This document shows, in pieces, positions 14,810 through 21,886 of a DNA stretch of 23,340 nt. The first letter of the stretch is position 1; each line of letters opens with the position of its first letter. The stretch spans positions 1 to 23,340 of the forward strand of contig DATHET010000313.1 in NCBI GenBank assembly GCA_035490315.1, in the 5' to 3' direction. The stretch comes from JADJQU01 sp035490315. Lineage in GTDB: Bacteria; Planctomycetota; UBA1135; GCA-002686595. Under the pieces are notes generated by a model. It did no database searches, had not been told where the DNA came from, and was given only the letters and a program-made list of their open reading frames with translations. A program made the translations under genes and the position numbers.

Positions 14810-16078
14810 ATGGACTGTCCGAGTGTTTCCGGCCTGCGCAAGGCGCTGTGCAATTCGTTGCGGACGTCTAGCCTCTTGCTCATCGCCTCGCTCGGCCTGC
14901 TGGGAGTCCACGGCGGCCCGCTCCAAGCTCAAGAATCCAAGCCGCCCGAGCGCACCCTGCGCTACTCGCCGCCCAAGGCCGCGGCTGTCGGCGTCAAGCG
15001 CGGGATCGTCTATCTGCCCGGGTCCGACGTCGAGCAGTCGCTGAGCTTCGATCTGTACACGCCGCCGGACTTCCACGCCGAGCGGCGCCTGCCGGTGGTC
15101 GTGTTCATCAACGGCGTCGGCTACCGCGACCTCAAGGATTGGGGGCAGTACACCAGCTGGGCTCGCGCCGTCGCCTGCGAGGGCATGGCCGCGATCACTT
15201 ACCAGGCCCTCTCCGATCGCGCCGCGGACGAGCTCGAGTCCTTGATGCTCTATCTGAGAGGCCATCAGGCCGAGCTTTCGATCGACGCTTCCAACGTCGC
15301 CTGGTGGGCCTGCTCGGACAATGTGCGCCAGGCCTTGCCGATGGCGATGGCCCAGTCGCGGCCCTATCTGCGCTGCGCGGTTTTTTACTACGGGATGCCC
15401 GAGGTCTGGCCCCCGGTGCGGCCCGATCTGCCGCTGTGCATCGTCAAGGCCGGCGTGGACAATCCCGACTTGAACGCGCGCATCGATCGCTTCGCCCTGG
15501 AAGCGGCCGCGCTCAATGTCGACATGACCTACGTCGTGCACGCTTCGGCGAGCCACGCCTTCGATGTCGCCGACGACAGCCTCCGCACGCGCGACATCAT
15601 CCAGGACACGCTCAAGTTCATGCGCATCCAGCTTTCGCCACAGCAGCAGGCGGAAGCGCAGAAGGCGGGGCTGAGGCGCAGCGCGCGCTGGTCATTCTTC
15701 AAGCAGGACTGGATCCAGATGGAGCGGGCCTACGACGAGCTCGCCAAAGCGGAGCCCAACGACGGCGAGGCCCACTTCCGCCTGGGTTTCGCGCGCATGT
15801 TCCTCGGCCGCTTCGAGCTCGCGGCGCCGGAGTTCGAGCGCGCCGCCGACCTCGATTACATGCGGCCGGCGTCGACTTACAACGTGGCTTGCTGCAAATC
15901 GCGCCTGGGGGACATCGACGGCGCCCTCGCGGCCCTGCGCCTGGCTTTCGAGCGCGGATTCGACAATCAGACCCTGCTCAAGGAAGATCCCGACATGGCC
16001 AACCTGCGCGGCGATCCGCGCTACGACGAGCTGGTCAAGGAATGGAAGAAGCGTCCGGGCGGGGATCAGAAGCCATGA
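14810..16078 (+). CDS. Exported alpha/beta hydrolase (dienelactone-hydrolase-like) with C-terminal TPR repeats
   Basis: The ATG at 14810 gives 422 residues with a signal peptide (hydrophobic residues about 20-34, likely cleaved near LQAQ); GTG at 14798 is an alternative. Residues about 50-275 are an alpha/beta hydrolase: LPVVVFINGVGYRD oxyanion region, Ser169 in the elbow WACSDN (not the usual G-x-S-x-G), Asp217 in KAGVDNPDLN and His249 in SASHAFDV. The order and spacing of Ser-Asp-His fit dienelactone-hydrolase-like enzymes. Residues about 290-410 hold TPR-type helices (WIQMERAYDELAKAEPNDGEAHFRLGFARMFLGRFELAAPEFERA, then DIDGALAALRLAFERGF). Substrate unknown; the TPR tail suggests protein partners. 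Its TGA stop overlaps the next start as ATGA, so it is translationally coupled to the DNA-repair fusion. Confidence 0.85.
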   Translation: MDCPSVSGLRKALCNSLRTSSLLLIASLGLLGVHGGPLQAQESKPPERTLRYSPPKAAAVGVKRGIVYLPGSDVEQSLSFDLYTPPDFHAERRLPVVVFINGVGYRDLKDWGQYTSWARAVACEGMAAITYQALSDRAADELESLMLYLRGHQAELSIDASNVAWWACSDNVRQALPMAMAQSRPYLRCAVFYYGMPEVWPPVRPDLPLCIVKAGVDNPDLNARIDRFALEAAALNVDMTYVVHASASHAFDVADDSLRTRDIIQDTLKFMRIQLSPQQQAEAQKAGLRRSARWSFFKQDWIQMERAYDELAKAEPNDGEAHFRLGFARMFLGRFELAAPEFERAADLDYMRPASTYNVACCKSRLGDIDGALAALRLAFERGFDNQTLLKEDPDMANLRGDPRYDELVKEWKKRPGGDQKP

Positions 16079-17313
16079 AAACAGAAGTGCGCTCGCACAC
16101 CCTCTTCGATTCCAAGATCGGAGCCCTGGGTGTGGCCTGGAGCGAGCGCGGTTTGATCGGAGTCCAGCTGCCCGAGAAGACTCGCGCGAAGACAGCGGCG
16201 CGCATCGCGGCGCGAGCGGGCTCCAAGCCGGGCGAGGCACCGGCCTGGGTCGCGGCGGCCGTCGAGGAGATGCGCGCGCTGGTCGCCGGTGGTGCCGCGG
16301 ACCTCGACCACGTTCCGCTGGACGTCGCCGACGTTCCGAAGTTCCACGGTCGTGTCTACGCGGCCTTGCGCAAGCTGCGCGCCGGGGAGACCTGCACCTA
16401 CGCAGAGCTGGCAGCCAAGGCCGGCAGTCCCGCTGCCGCGCGCGCGGTCGGTCAGGCGATGCGCCGCAATCCCTGGCCGCTGGTCGTGCCTTGCCACCGC
16501 GTGCTTGCCGCGGGCGATCGACTCGGTGGATTCTCCGCCGCGGGCGGGATCGAGCTCAAAGCGCGGCTCCTGCGCGCCGAGTCCGCGCCTGCGGCAAAAC
16601 TGCTAGCGACGCCGAAGAGCAGGACGATCGTGGCTCGAGCGACGAAGACCGCGCGGCGGGCGCCGAAGAGCCTGGGCTTCGATGCCGAGCTCGCTCTGTC
16701 GCATCTGCGCCAGAGCGATGCGCAGCTCGCGGCCTTGATCGATCGCGTGCCCTTCAGCCTGGAGCTCTCGCCCTACACTTCGACCTTCGAAGCCCTGCTG
16801 CGCACGATCGTGTACCAGCAATTGAACGGCAAGGCTGCATCGACGATCCACGGACGGGTGGTCGAGCTGCTGCCGGGCAAGCGCATCGATCCGCGCGCAC
16901 TGCTCGCGATCGAAGAGACCGCCTTGCGCGGCGCGGGGCTCTCGCGAGCCAAGGTGGCCGCGGCCCGCGATCTCGCTCAGCGCTCCGTCGCCGGAGAGAT
17001 TCCGGATCGGGAGGAGCTCGCGGCGATGAGCGACGAAGAAGTCGTCGAGCGCCTGACCGTCGTGCGCGGCATCGGCCGCTGGAGCGTCGAGATGCTGCTG
17101 ATGTTCTGGCTCGGCCGGCCCGACGTGCTCCCCGTCGGCGATTTCGGCGTCAAGAACGGCTTCATGGTCCTGATGAAGCGGCGCGCGATGCCGACCGAGC
17201 GCGCGCTCGAGCTGCATGCGCGGCGCTGGCGTCCATTCCGCAGCGTCGCTTCCTGGTACATGTGGCGCGCGGTCGACGAGGCGCGGGCCGCGAAGCTCCC
17301 CGCAGCCCGATGA
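16075..17313 (+). CDS. Fused O6-methylguanine-DNA methyltransferase and AlkA-type DNA-3-methyladenine glycosylase
   Basis: One uninterrupted 412-residue frame with two DNA alkylation-repair domains. Residues 1-175 are an Ogt/MGMT protein: degenerate N-terminal ribonuclease-like part, then FHGRVYAALRKLRAGETCTYAELA, the RAVGQAMRRNP helix, the acceptor motif PCHRV with Cys140, and GGFSAAGGIELKARLL. A basic linker (about 176-200) leads to residues 205-412, an HhH-GPD glycosylase of the AlkA type: YTSTFEALLRTIVYQQLNGKAAS, the hairpin VVRGIGRWSVEM, and catalytic Asp356 in PVGDFGV. The first domain would remove the methyl from O6-methylguanine in a single-use transfer; the second would excise N3- or N7-alkyl purines for base-excision repair. 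Start ATG overlaps the upstream TGA (ATGA) and its stop overlaps the next gene in the same way. Confidence 0.93.
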   Translation: MKTEVRSHTLFDSKIGALGVAWSERGLIGVQLPEKTRAKTAARIAARAGSKPGEAPAWVAAAVEEMRALVAGGAADLDHVPLDVADVPKFHGRVYAALRKLRAGETCTYAELAAKAGSPAAARAVGQAMRRNPWPLVVPCHRVLAAGDRLGGFSAAGGIELKARLLRAESAPAAKLLATPKSRTIVARATKTARRAPKSLGFDAELALSHLRQSDAQLAALIDRVPFSLELSPYTSTFEALLRTIVYQQLNGKAASTIHGRVVELLPGKRIDPRALLAIEETALRGAGLSRAKVAAARDLAQRSVAGEIPDREELAAMSDEEVVERLTVVRGIGRWSVEMLLMFWLGRPDVLPVGDFGVKNGFMVLMKRRAMPTERALELHARRWRPFRSVASWYMWRAVDEARAAKLPAAR

Positions 17314-17912
17314 CCCTGTCCGCGGAGGAATGGTCGGCGCGCTACGTGAGCGGCGATTCGCCTTGGGACCTCGGCGCGCCGCATCCCGAGCTGGTGATGC
17401 GCATCGCCGAGGGCCTGGTGCCGGCGGATGCGGCCCATCGCCGCGCCCTGGTTCCCGGCTGCGGTCGCGGGCATGACGCCCTGGCCCTGGCGCGCGCCGG
17501 CTGGCTGGTGACGGCGATCGATTTCGTCGATCCGACGGCGGGGGAGCTGGGCCGCGAGCTGGAAGCTCTCGGGGGCAGACTCTTGATCGAGAACGCCCTC
17601 GAGCATTCGCCCGACCGCGCCTGCGATCTGTTCTTCGAGCACACCTTCTTCTGCGCGATCGACCCGAGCCTGCGCGGCCGCTGGGGCGAGCTGGTCCGGC
17701 GTTCCCTCGCGCCGGGCGGCAGCCTGTGCGCCCTGGTGTTTCCCGTGGGCAAGCCTGCGAGCGACGGCGGGCCTCCTTATGGGATGACGCCGGCGGACAT
17801 GGTCAGCGCCCTGGGCGAGCCCACCGCGATCGCGGTCGACGAGCCGGTGCGCCAGGGAATCGCGCGGCGATCCTGGCCCGAGCGTTGGGCCGTGTTGCGG
17901 CGCGCGAAGTAG
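17310..17912 (+). CDS. TPMT-family SAM-dependent methyltransferase
   Basis: 200 residues; the ATG at 17310 overlaps the preceding stop as ATGA. The N-terminus has the family hallmark W-x-x-R-Y-x-x-G-x-x-P-W-D-L-G-x-P-H-P-E (residues 8-27). SAM motif I is VPGCGRGHDALALA, followed by the acidic strand end VTAIDFVDPT, and later the FFCAIDPSLRGRW and LAPGGSLCALVFPVG segments. This is the TPMT/thiol-halide methyltransferase group (PF05724 type). Members methylate thiopurines, thiols, thiocyanate, halides or oxidised Se/Te; which of these applies cannot be read from the sequence. At 200 residues it is complete though at the short end. Cytoplasmic. Tight coupling to the alkylation-repair fusion may mean a shared response to reactive thiols or methylating agents, which is inference. 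Confidence 0.9.
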   Translation: MTLSAEEWSARYVSGDSPWDLGAPHPELVMRIAEGLVPADAAHRRALVPGCGRGHDALALARAGWLVTAIDFVDPTAGELGRELEALGGRLLIENALEHSPDRACDLFFEHTFFCAIDPSLRGRWGELVRRSLAPGGSLCALVFPVGKPASDGGPPYGMTPADMVSALGEPTAIAVDEPVRQGIARRSWPERWAVLRRAK

Positions 17913-17969
17913 CTCCAGAAGTTTTTCCAGGAATTCGGGCCGTCAGGGCCGCGTGGCCAGGTCGTACCT

Positions 17970-19640
17970 GTGGCGCTCGGCGTGGCGTCGAAGTGCATCC
18001 TGGTGTTGCCTCCTTTCCTACTCCTGAGATGGCTGGTCTTCGCCGGGCTGGGGTGTGGCCCGGCGATGGGGACTTGCGATGCGCTTCACGCCGCGCCGTC
18101 CGCCCCTTCCACCGATGCAGTGCTCGAGGATCCCGTGCTCGAGCTCGCGCGCGGACTCGGTTCGGAGAAGGCCGCGGATCGAAAACGCGCTTTGAAGTCT
18201 CTGGTGGCCCTGGGCTCGGCCAAGGCCTGGCGTCAGGCCTTCGTTGCGCTGAGCGATCCTGAATCCGAAGTCGGCGACGATGCCCAGCTGGTCTTCGCGC
18301 GCGCAAACGATCCAGTCATCCTCGCGGAGCTAGCTGGGAAGGCAGGCCTCGGGCACCGCGACGCCGCGGTTCGCCTGAGGATCGCGGAAGCCTTCGGGCG
18401 GATGACTTGCGACGTCGAGGTCGCCCCGCTCCTGCGCATGGTCGATGACCGCGAGCCGGAGGTCGCGCGCCTCGCCTTGTGGTCGATCGAGCGACTGGCC
18501 AGCGCGCGACACCTGGTCGGAGATCTGGAGCGCGGCGTGTCGACTCTGGAGCACGCCGGCCGGACCCACCGCGACGCCGGAGTTCGCGCTGAAGCGATCT
18601 GCGCACGGGCGGCCATCGCGGCGCGCGCAGCGTCCGGCAGTCCCTTGGCCGCGCCGGAAGACTTCACGGCCTTCCTGGCGCGTTGCGCGGAAGACCGCGA
18701 TCCTCGTGTGCGCTGCGCAACCGCCATGGCGGCGCGTTCCCTGCCGGCTGCCAGCTCGATCTCTCTGATGCGCGCCTTCGCGCTCGATCCGAGGCTCGAG
18801 GTGCGCCTGGCGCGGATCGAGACCCTCGAGATCCTGTCCTGCAAGCCCGCGGTCAACGCCTTGATCGCGGCCTTCGACACCGAGAATGCGGCGCGGGCGC
18901 GCCACGAGCTCGTGGCTTCGCTGCAGCGCCTGTCCGGGTTCAAGCACCGCGACGATCCGCGACCCTGGCGCGACTGGGCGGCGCAATTGCCCGCCGACTG
19001 GCAGCCGACCTTGATCCCCGGACGCGACTCCGAGTCCGGCGAGCAGCGCGGTGGAACTCCCGCCGGCGGCGCTGGCGGCGAAGGCCGCACCAGCGCGCAG
19101 GTCAGCTTCGTCGGGCTCCCGCTGGTCTCGGCCCACATCTGCTTCGCGATCGACTTCTCCGGGTCGATGTGGACGCCGATGCCCGACGGAAGGCTGCCCA
19201 AGGAGCTGGTCGACGCGCGCTTGCGAGCCACGCTCGAGCGCCTGACGCCGGCGACCGAGTTCAACATCGTGCCCTTCACCAACGAGATCCTGCCCTGGCG
19301 TCCCAAGCTCGTGCCCGCCAACCCGGCCAACGTGCGCACGGCCATCGCGGACTTCGAGAAGTGTCAGGCCCACGGGCGCGGGAACTTCTTCGACGCGGCG
19401 GTTTTCGCCCTCCTGGATCCCGAGGTCGACACGCTGCTCACCCTGACCGACGGCATTCCGACCGGCGGGTTCCACTCGAACCTCGATCTGATCGTGGCTC
19501 TGCTGCTCGAGCGCAACCGATTCCGGCGCGTCGCCTTCGACACCGTGCTCGTCGACGCGCCTTCCTACGCCATCCGGCGCTGGCAGACCCTCTCGCAGTT
19601 TTCCGGCGGACGCCTGGTCGCCACGGACAAGGCCGAATGA
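17970..19640 (+). CDS. HEAT-repeat protein with C-terminal von Willebrand factor A domain, exported
   Basis: The GTG at 17970 is preferred because it retains a hydrophobic export signal (residues about 9-30); the ATG at 18066 would remove it. A 5 bp inverted repeat (17958-17970) touches this start. Residues about 50-340 are a row of short helix pairs of HEAT type (ELARGLGSEKAADRKRALKSL, AAVRLRIAEAFGRM, EVARLALWSIERLA, PRVRCATAMAARSL, LEVRLARIETLEIL). A Gly-rich linker (352-372) leads to a vWA domain at about 388-550 with the MIDAS motif D-x-S-x-S at Asp395, Ser397, Ser399, and a later TDGIPTGG loop. A metal-dependent protein-binding role outside the cytoplasm is likely; no enzyme activity is suggested. 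It follows the TPMT gene by 57 bp and precedes the dehydrogenase by 33 bp. Confidence 0.85.
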   Translation: MALGVASKCILVLPPFLLLRWLVFAGLGCGPAMGTCDALHAAPSAPSTDAVLEDPVLELARGLGSEKAADRKRALKSLVALGSAKAWRQAFVALSDPESEVGDDAQLVFARANDPVILAELAGKAGLGHRDAAVRLRIAEAFGRMTCDVEVAPLLRMVDDREPEVARLALWSIERLASARHLVGDLERGVSTLEHAGRTHRDAGVRAEAICARAAIAARAASGSPLAAPEDFTAFLARCAEDRDPRVRCATAMAARSLPAASSISLMRAFALDPRLEVRLARIETLEILSCKPAVNALIAAFDTENAARARHELVASLQRLSGFKHRDDPRPWRDWAAQLPADWQPTLIPGRDSESGEQRGGTPAGGAGGEGRTSAQVSFVGLPLVSAHICFAIDFSGSMWTPMPDGRLPKELVDARLRATLERLTPATEFNIVPFTNEILPWRPKLVPANPANVRTAIADFEKCQAHGRGNFFDAAVFALLDPEVDTLLTLTDGIPTGGFHSNLDLIVALLLERNRFRRVAFDTVLVDAPSYAIRRWQTLSQFSGGRLVATDKAE

Positions 19641-19673
19641 GGTGCTCGATGTCGAGGCGTGTATCTTCTCCCC

Positions 19674-20876
19674 ATGCGGTACAGCTACACCGTGTTCGGC
19701 GCCGGCCGTCAGGGCGTCGCTCTCGCCTACGATCTCGCGCTTCGCGGCGAAGCCCGGCGCGTGGTCCTGGCCGACCAGGACGCGGCCGTCGCGCAGCGCG
19801 CGAGCGAGCGGTTGCGGAGCCTGCTGCCGAAGTCGAAGTGCGAGTTCGCGCCGATGAGCTGCGACGTTGCGCCGATGAGCCGCGACGTTGCGCTGGGGCC
19901 CTCGGTCCGCGAGGCCCTGCGCGGGTCCAAGGTGGCGATCTCGGCGGCGCCTTACCGCTTCAATGCCCTGCTGGCCGAGGCTTCCATCGACAGCGGAGTT
20001 TCATTTTGTGACCTCGGGGGCAACACGGACATCGTGCGCCGCGAGCTCACGCTCGACGCGCGCGCGCGAGCCAAGGGCGTGAGCCTGGTGCCCGATTGCG
20101 GCCTGGCTCCGGGACTCGGCAACCACCTCGCGGCCCACGGCGTCGCGACGCTGGAGCACGCGCGCTCGGTGCGGATTTTCTGCGGCGGCATCCCCGAGCG
20201 GCCAGTCGGTCCGCTGGCCTACAAGCTGCTGTTCAGCTTCGAGGGGTTGATCAACGAGTACTCCGGCGTCGGCGAATACCTGCGCGGCGGCCAGCGGGTC
20301 GACGTGCCGGCCTTGAGCGAAGTCGAGGAACTGATCTTCCCCGAGCCGATCGGGCGCCTGGAAGCCGCGGTGACTTCCGGCGGCACGAGCACCTGCCCCA
20401 CGTCCTGGCGCGGCCGCCTCGAGCGCTACGAGTACAAGACCCTGCGCTGGCCCGGACATTGGGCCATCCTGCGCGCCTTGTTCGGCCTGGGTGCCTTCGA
20501 GCCCGAGCTGCTGCTGCGCGACGGAAGGAAAATCGAGCCGCGCGCCACGCTGCGCGCGCTCTTCGAGGAATGTCTCGCCTTTCCAGAAGTCGACGATCTC
20601 GTCCTGCTGCGCGTGATCGTCGACGGCGAGCAGCGCGGCTCCCCGCGCCGCTTGACCTACGACCTGCGCGATCGCCGCGATCCCCTGACCGGCTTCAGCG
20701 CCATGGAACGCGGCACCGCCTTCCCCGCCGCGCTCGTCGCCCACCTCCAGGCGCGCGGCGAAGTTCCTCCCGGCGCCGTGCCCCTGGAAACCAGCGTGCC
20801 GCCCCGCCTGTACTTCGAGGAGCTCGCCCTCCACGACGTGAAGATCGACTTCCAGGACTCACTCGCGACGAGTTAG
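19674..20876 (+). CDS. Saccharopine dehydrogenase / lysine 6-dehydrogenase-like NAD(P)-dependent oxidoreductase
   Basis: The ATG at 19674 places the Rossmann fingerprint V-F-G-A-G-R-Q-G right at the N-terminus (Gly9, Gly11, Gly14); GTG at 19659 would add five residues. The 400-residue protein continues with a nucleotide-binding region to about residue 120 (AISAAPYRFNALLAEASIDSGVSFCDLGG), then the family signature VPDCGLAPGLGNHLA, and the catalytic/dimerisation domain with TSGGTSTCPTSW and a YKTLRWPGHW motif. This matches the saccharopine dehydrogenase-like family that includes lysine 6-dehydrogenase and carboxynorspermidine synthase. The substrate is not settled by sequence. An in-frame tandem duplication (19848-19889) inserts seven residues in the Rossmann domain. 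Its stop overlaps the stop of the converging glycosyltransferase. Confidence 0.87.
   Translation: MRYSYTVFGAGRQGVALAYDLALRGEARRVVLADQDAAVAQRASERLRSLLPKSKCEFAPMSCDVAPMSRDVALGPSVREALRGSKVAISAAPYRFNALLAEASIDSGVSFCDLGGNTDIVRRELTLDARARAKGVSLVPDCGLAPGLGNHLAAHGVATLEHARSVRIFCGGIPERPVGPLAYKLLFSFEGLINEYSGVGEYLRGGQRVDVPALSEVEELIFPEPIGRLEAAVTSGGTSTCPTSWRGRLERYEYKTLRWPGHWAILRALFGLGAFEPELLLRDGRKIEPRATLRALFEECLAFPEVDDLVLLRVIVDGEQRGSPRRLTYDLRDRRDPLTGFSAMERGTAFPAALVAHLQARGEVPPGAVPLETSVPPRLYFEELALHDVKIDFQDSLATS
19848..19889 (+). repeat. 21 bp tandem duplication inside dehydrogenase gene
   Basis: Two adjacent 21 bp units (19848-19868 and 19869-19889) differ by a single base. They encode A-P-M-S-C-D-V followed by A-P-M-S-R-D-V, so the frame is kept. 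They lie in the Rossmann domain just before the helix leading to the VAISAAP strand. Confidence 0.9.
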
Positions 20877-21886
20877 CGCCGCGCGGACAGGCCGAGAGCG
20901 CCGAGCAAGCGCCGCCACGCGCGCAGCTCGCGCCCGGGCGCAACCCGCGGCGCGAGTCTGCGGCTCCACGCGGCGAGCCGCGCCAGGAACCGCGGCTCGA
21001 CCTCGATGCGCCGCATCAGCGCCTCGAGCTCCGCCGTGCTGCCGTAGCGGAACAGACCGGGGTGACGCGCGCCGAAGATCGACTCCGATGCCCCGATGCG
21101 CGAGGACAGGATCGGAACGCCGAGGGCCAGCGCCTCGCTGAACACCCCCGGACCGCCCTCGAACCGCGACGTATGCACCAGGGCGCGCGCGGACGCGAGC
21201 TTCGCGAGGGCCTTGGCCCGCGACAGCTCGCCCAGCCACTGGTAGCGCGGATTGCTCGCGGACTCGCGCGCGGCGCGGCGAGCCATGGCGGCGCTGAGCG
21301 CCTTGCCCGCGTGCAGGACTCGAAGCCGCGACTCCGGCGGCAGTCGACGCGCCGCCATCGCCGCCCGGAACGGATCCTTCTCCGGCCGAAGATGCCCGAG
21401 CACGAGCACATCGAAGCGCGAGCGCGCGACGCTCCGCGCCGGCCGCGGTCCATCGTAGGACTGCAGGATCGTGCGCGCCTTGCGCCGCAAGTTGCGCGGA
21501 AGGCTGTTCACGCTGTCGGACTGCAAGCCGACGATCGCGTCCGCGGCCTCGAGCGCTCGCTCCATGTTCCCGCCCGGGCCGCGGCTGCGGTACACGTCCG
21601 TTCCCGTCAGCACGACGACGATCGGCAGCTCCGGCAATTGCGAGCGCGCCTCCAGCACCGAGCGCGCGCCTCGCCGCGCGTGCAGCACGACCAGCAGATC
21701 CGCGCCTTTCTCGTCCCAGGCTTCAAGCACACGCACCCTGGCCCCGAGCGCCCGAAAGATCCGCGCGTAGCGCAGCGCGCTGATCCGATTGCCCGAAAGC
21801 GATCCGCGCGGCGCGGGCGTGACGATCGCGACCGTGAGCCTCGGCTCGCCTCTGTGCGCGACTCTCCGCGGCCTCGCGCGCGGCAT
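20873..21886 (-). CDS. TIGR04348-type (SenB-like selenosugar synthase family) glycosyltransferase
   Basis: 337 residues; ATG at 21886-21884 shares its A with the lpd TGA (TGATG), so translation is coupled. The N-terminal half has the family hallmarks: VAIVTPAPRGSLSGNRISALRYA (GNR at 32-34), ADLLVVLHARRGA (HARR 69-72), VVLTGTDVYR (93-100) and ADAIVGLQ (116-122). The C-terminal half is GT-B/GT4-like: GHLRPEKDPF (164-173) and SRFEGGPGVFSEALALGVPILSSRI with the E-x7-E pair Glu243/Glu251. Members of this family include SenB, which makes a selenosugar from selenophosphate and a UDP-sugar in selenoneine biosynthesis. SenA (EgtB-like) and SenC (SelD-like) are not in this window, and the segment after SSRI reads ASES rather than the GN-x-G I associate with SenB, so substrate is uncertain. 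Confidence 0.82.
   Translation of the reverse strand: MPRARPRRVAHRGEPRLTVAIVTPAPRGSLSGNRISALRYARIFRALGARVRVLEAWDEKGADLLVVLHARRGARSVLEARSQLPELPIVVVLTGTDVYRSRGPGGNMERALEAADAIVGLQSDSVNSLPRNLRRKARTILQSYDGPRPARSVARSRFDVLVLGHLRPEKDPFRAAMAARRLPPESRLRVLHAGKALSAAMARRAARESASNPRYQWLGELSRAKALAKLASARALVHTSRFEGGPGVFSEALALGVPILSSRIGASESIFGARHPGLFRYGSTAELEALMRRIEVEPRFLARLAAWSRRLAPRVAPGRELRAWRRLLGALGLSARR

Noticed and set aside
16600..16690. Possible boundary of two separate genes (MGMT and AlkA) instead of a fusion
   Set aside because: The frame is continuous with no stop. GTG/ATG-type restarts with a Shine-Dalgarno site were not seen in the linker, and the same frame encodes both domains.
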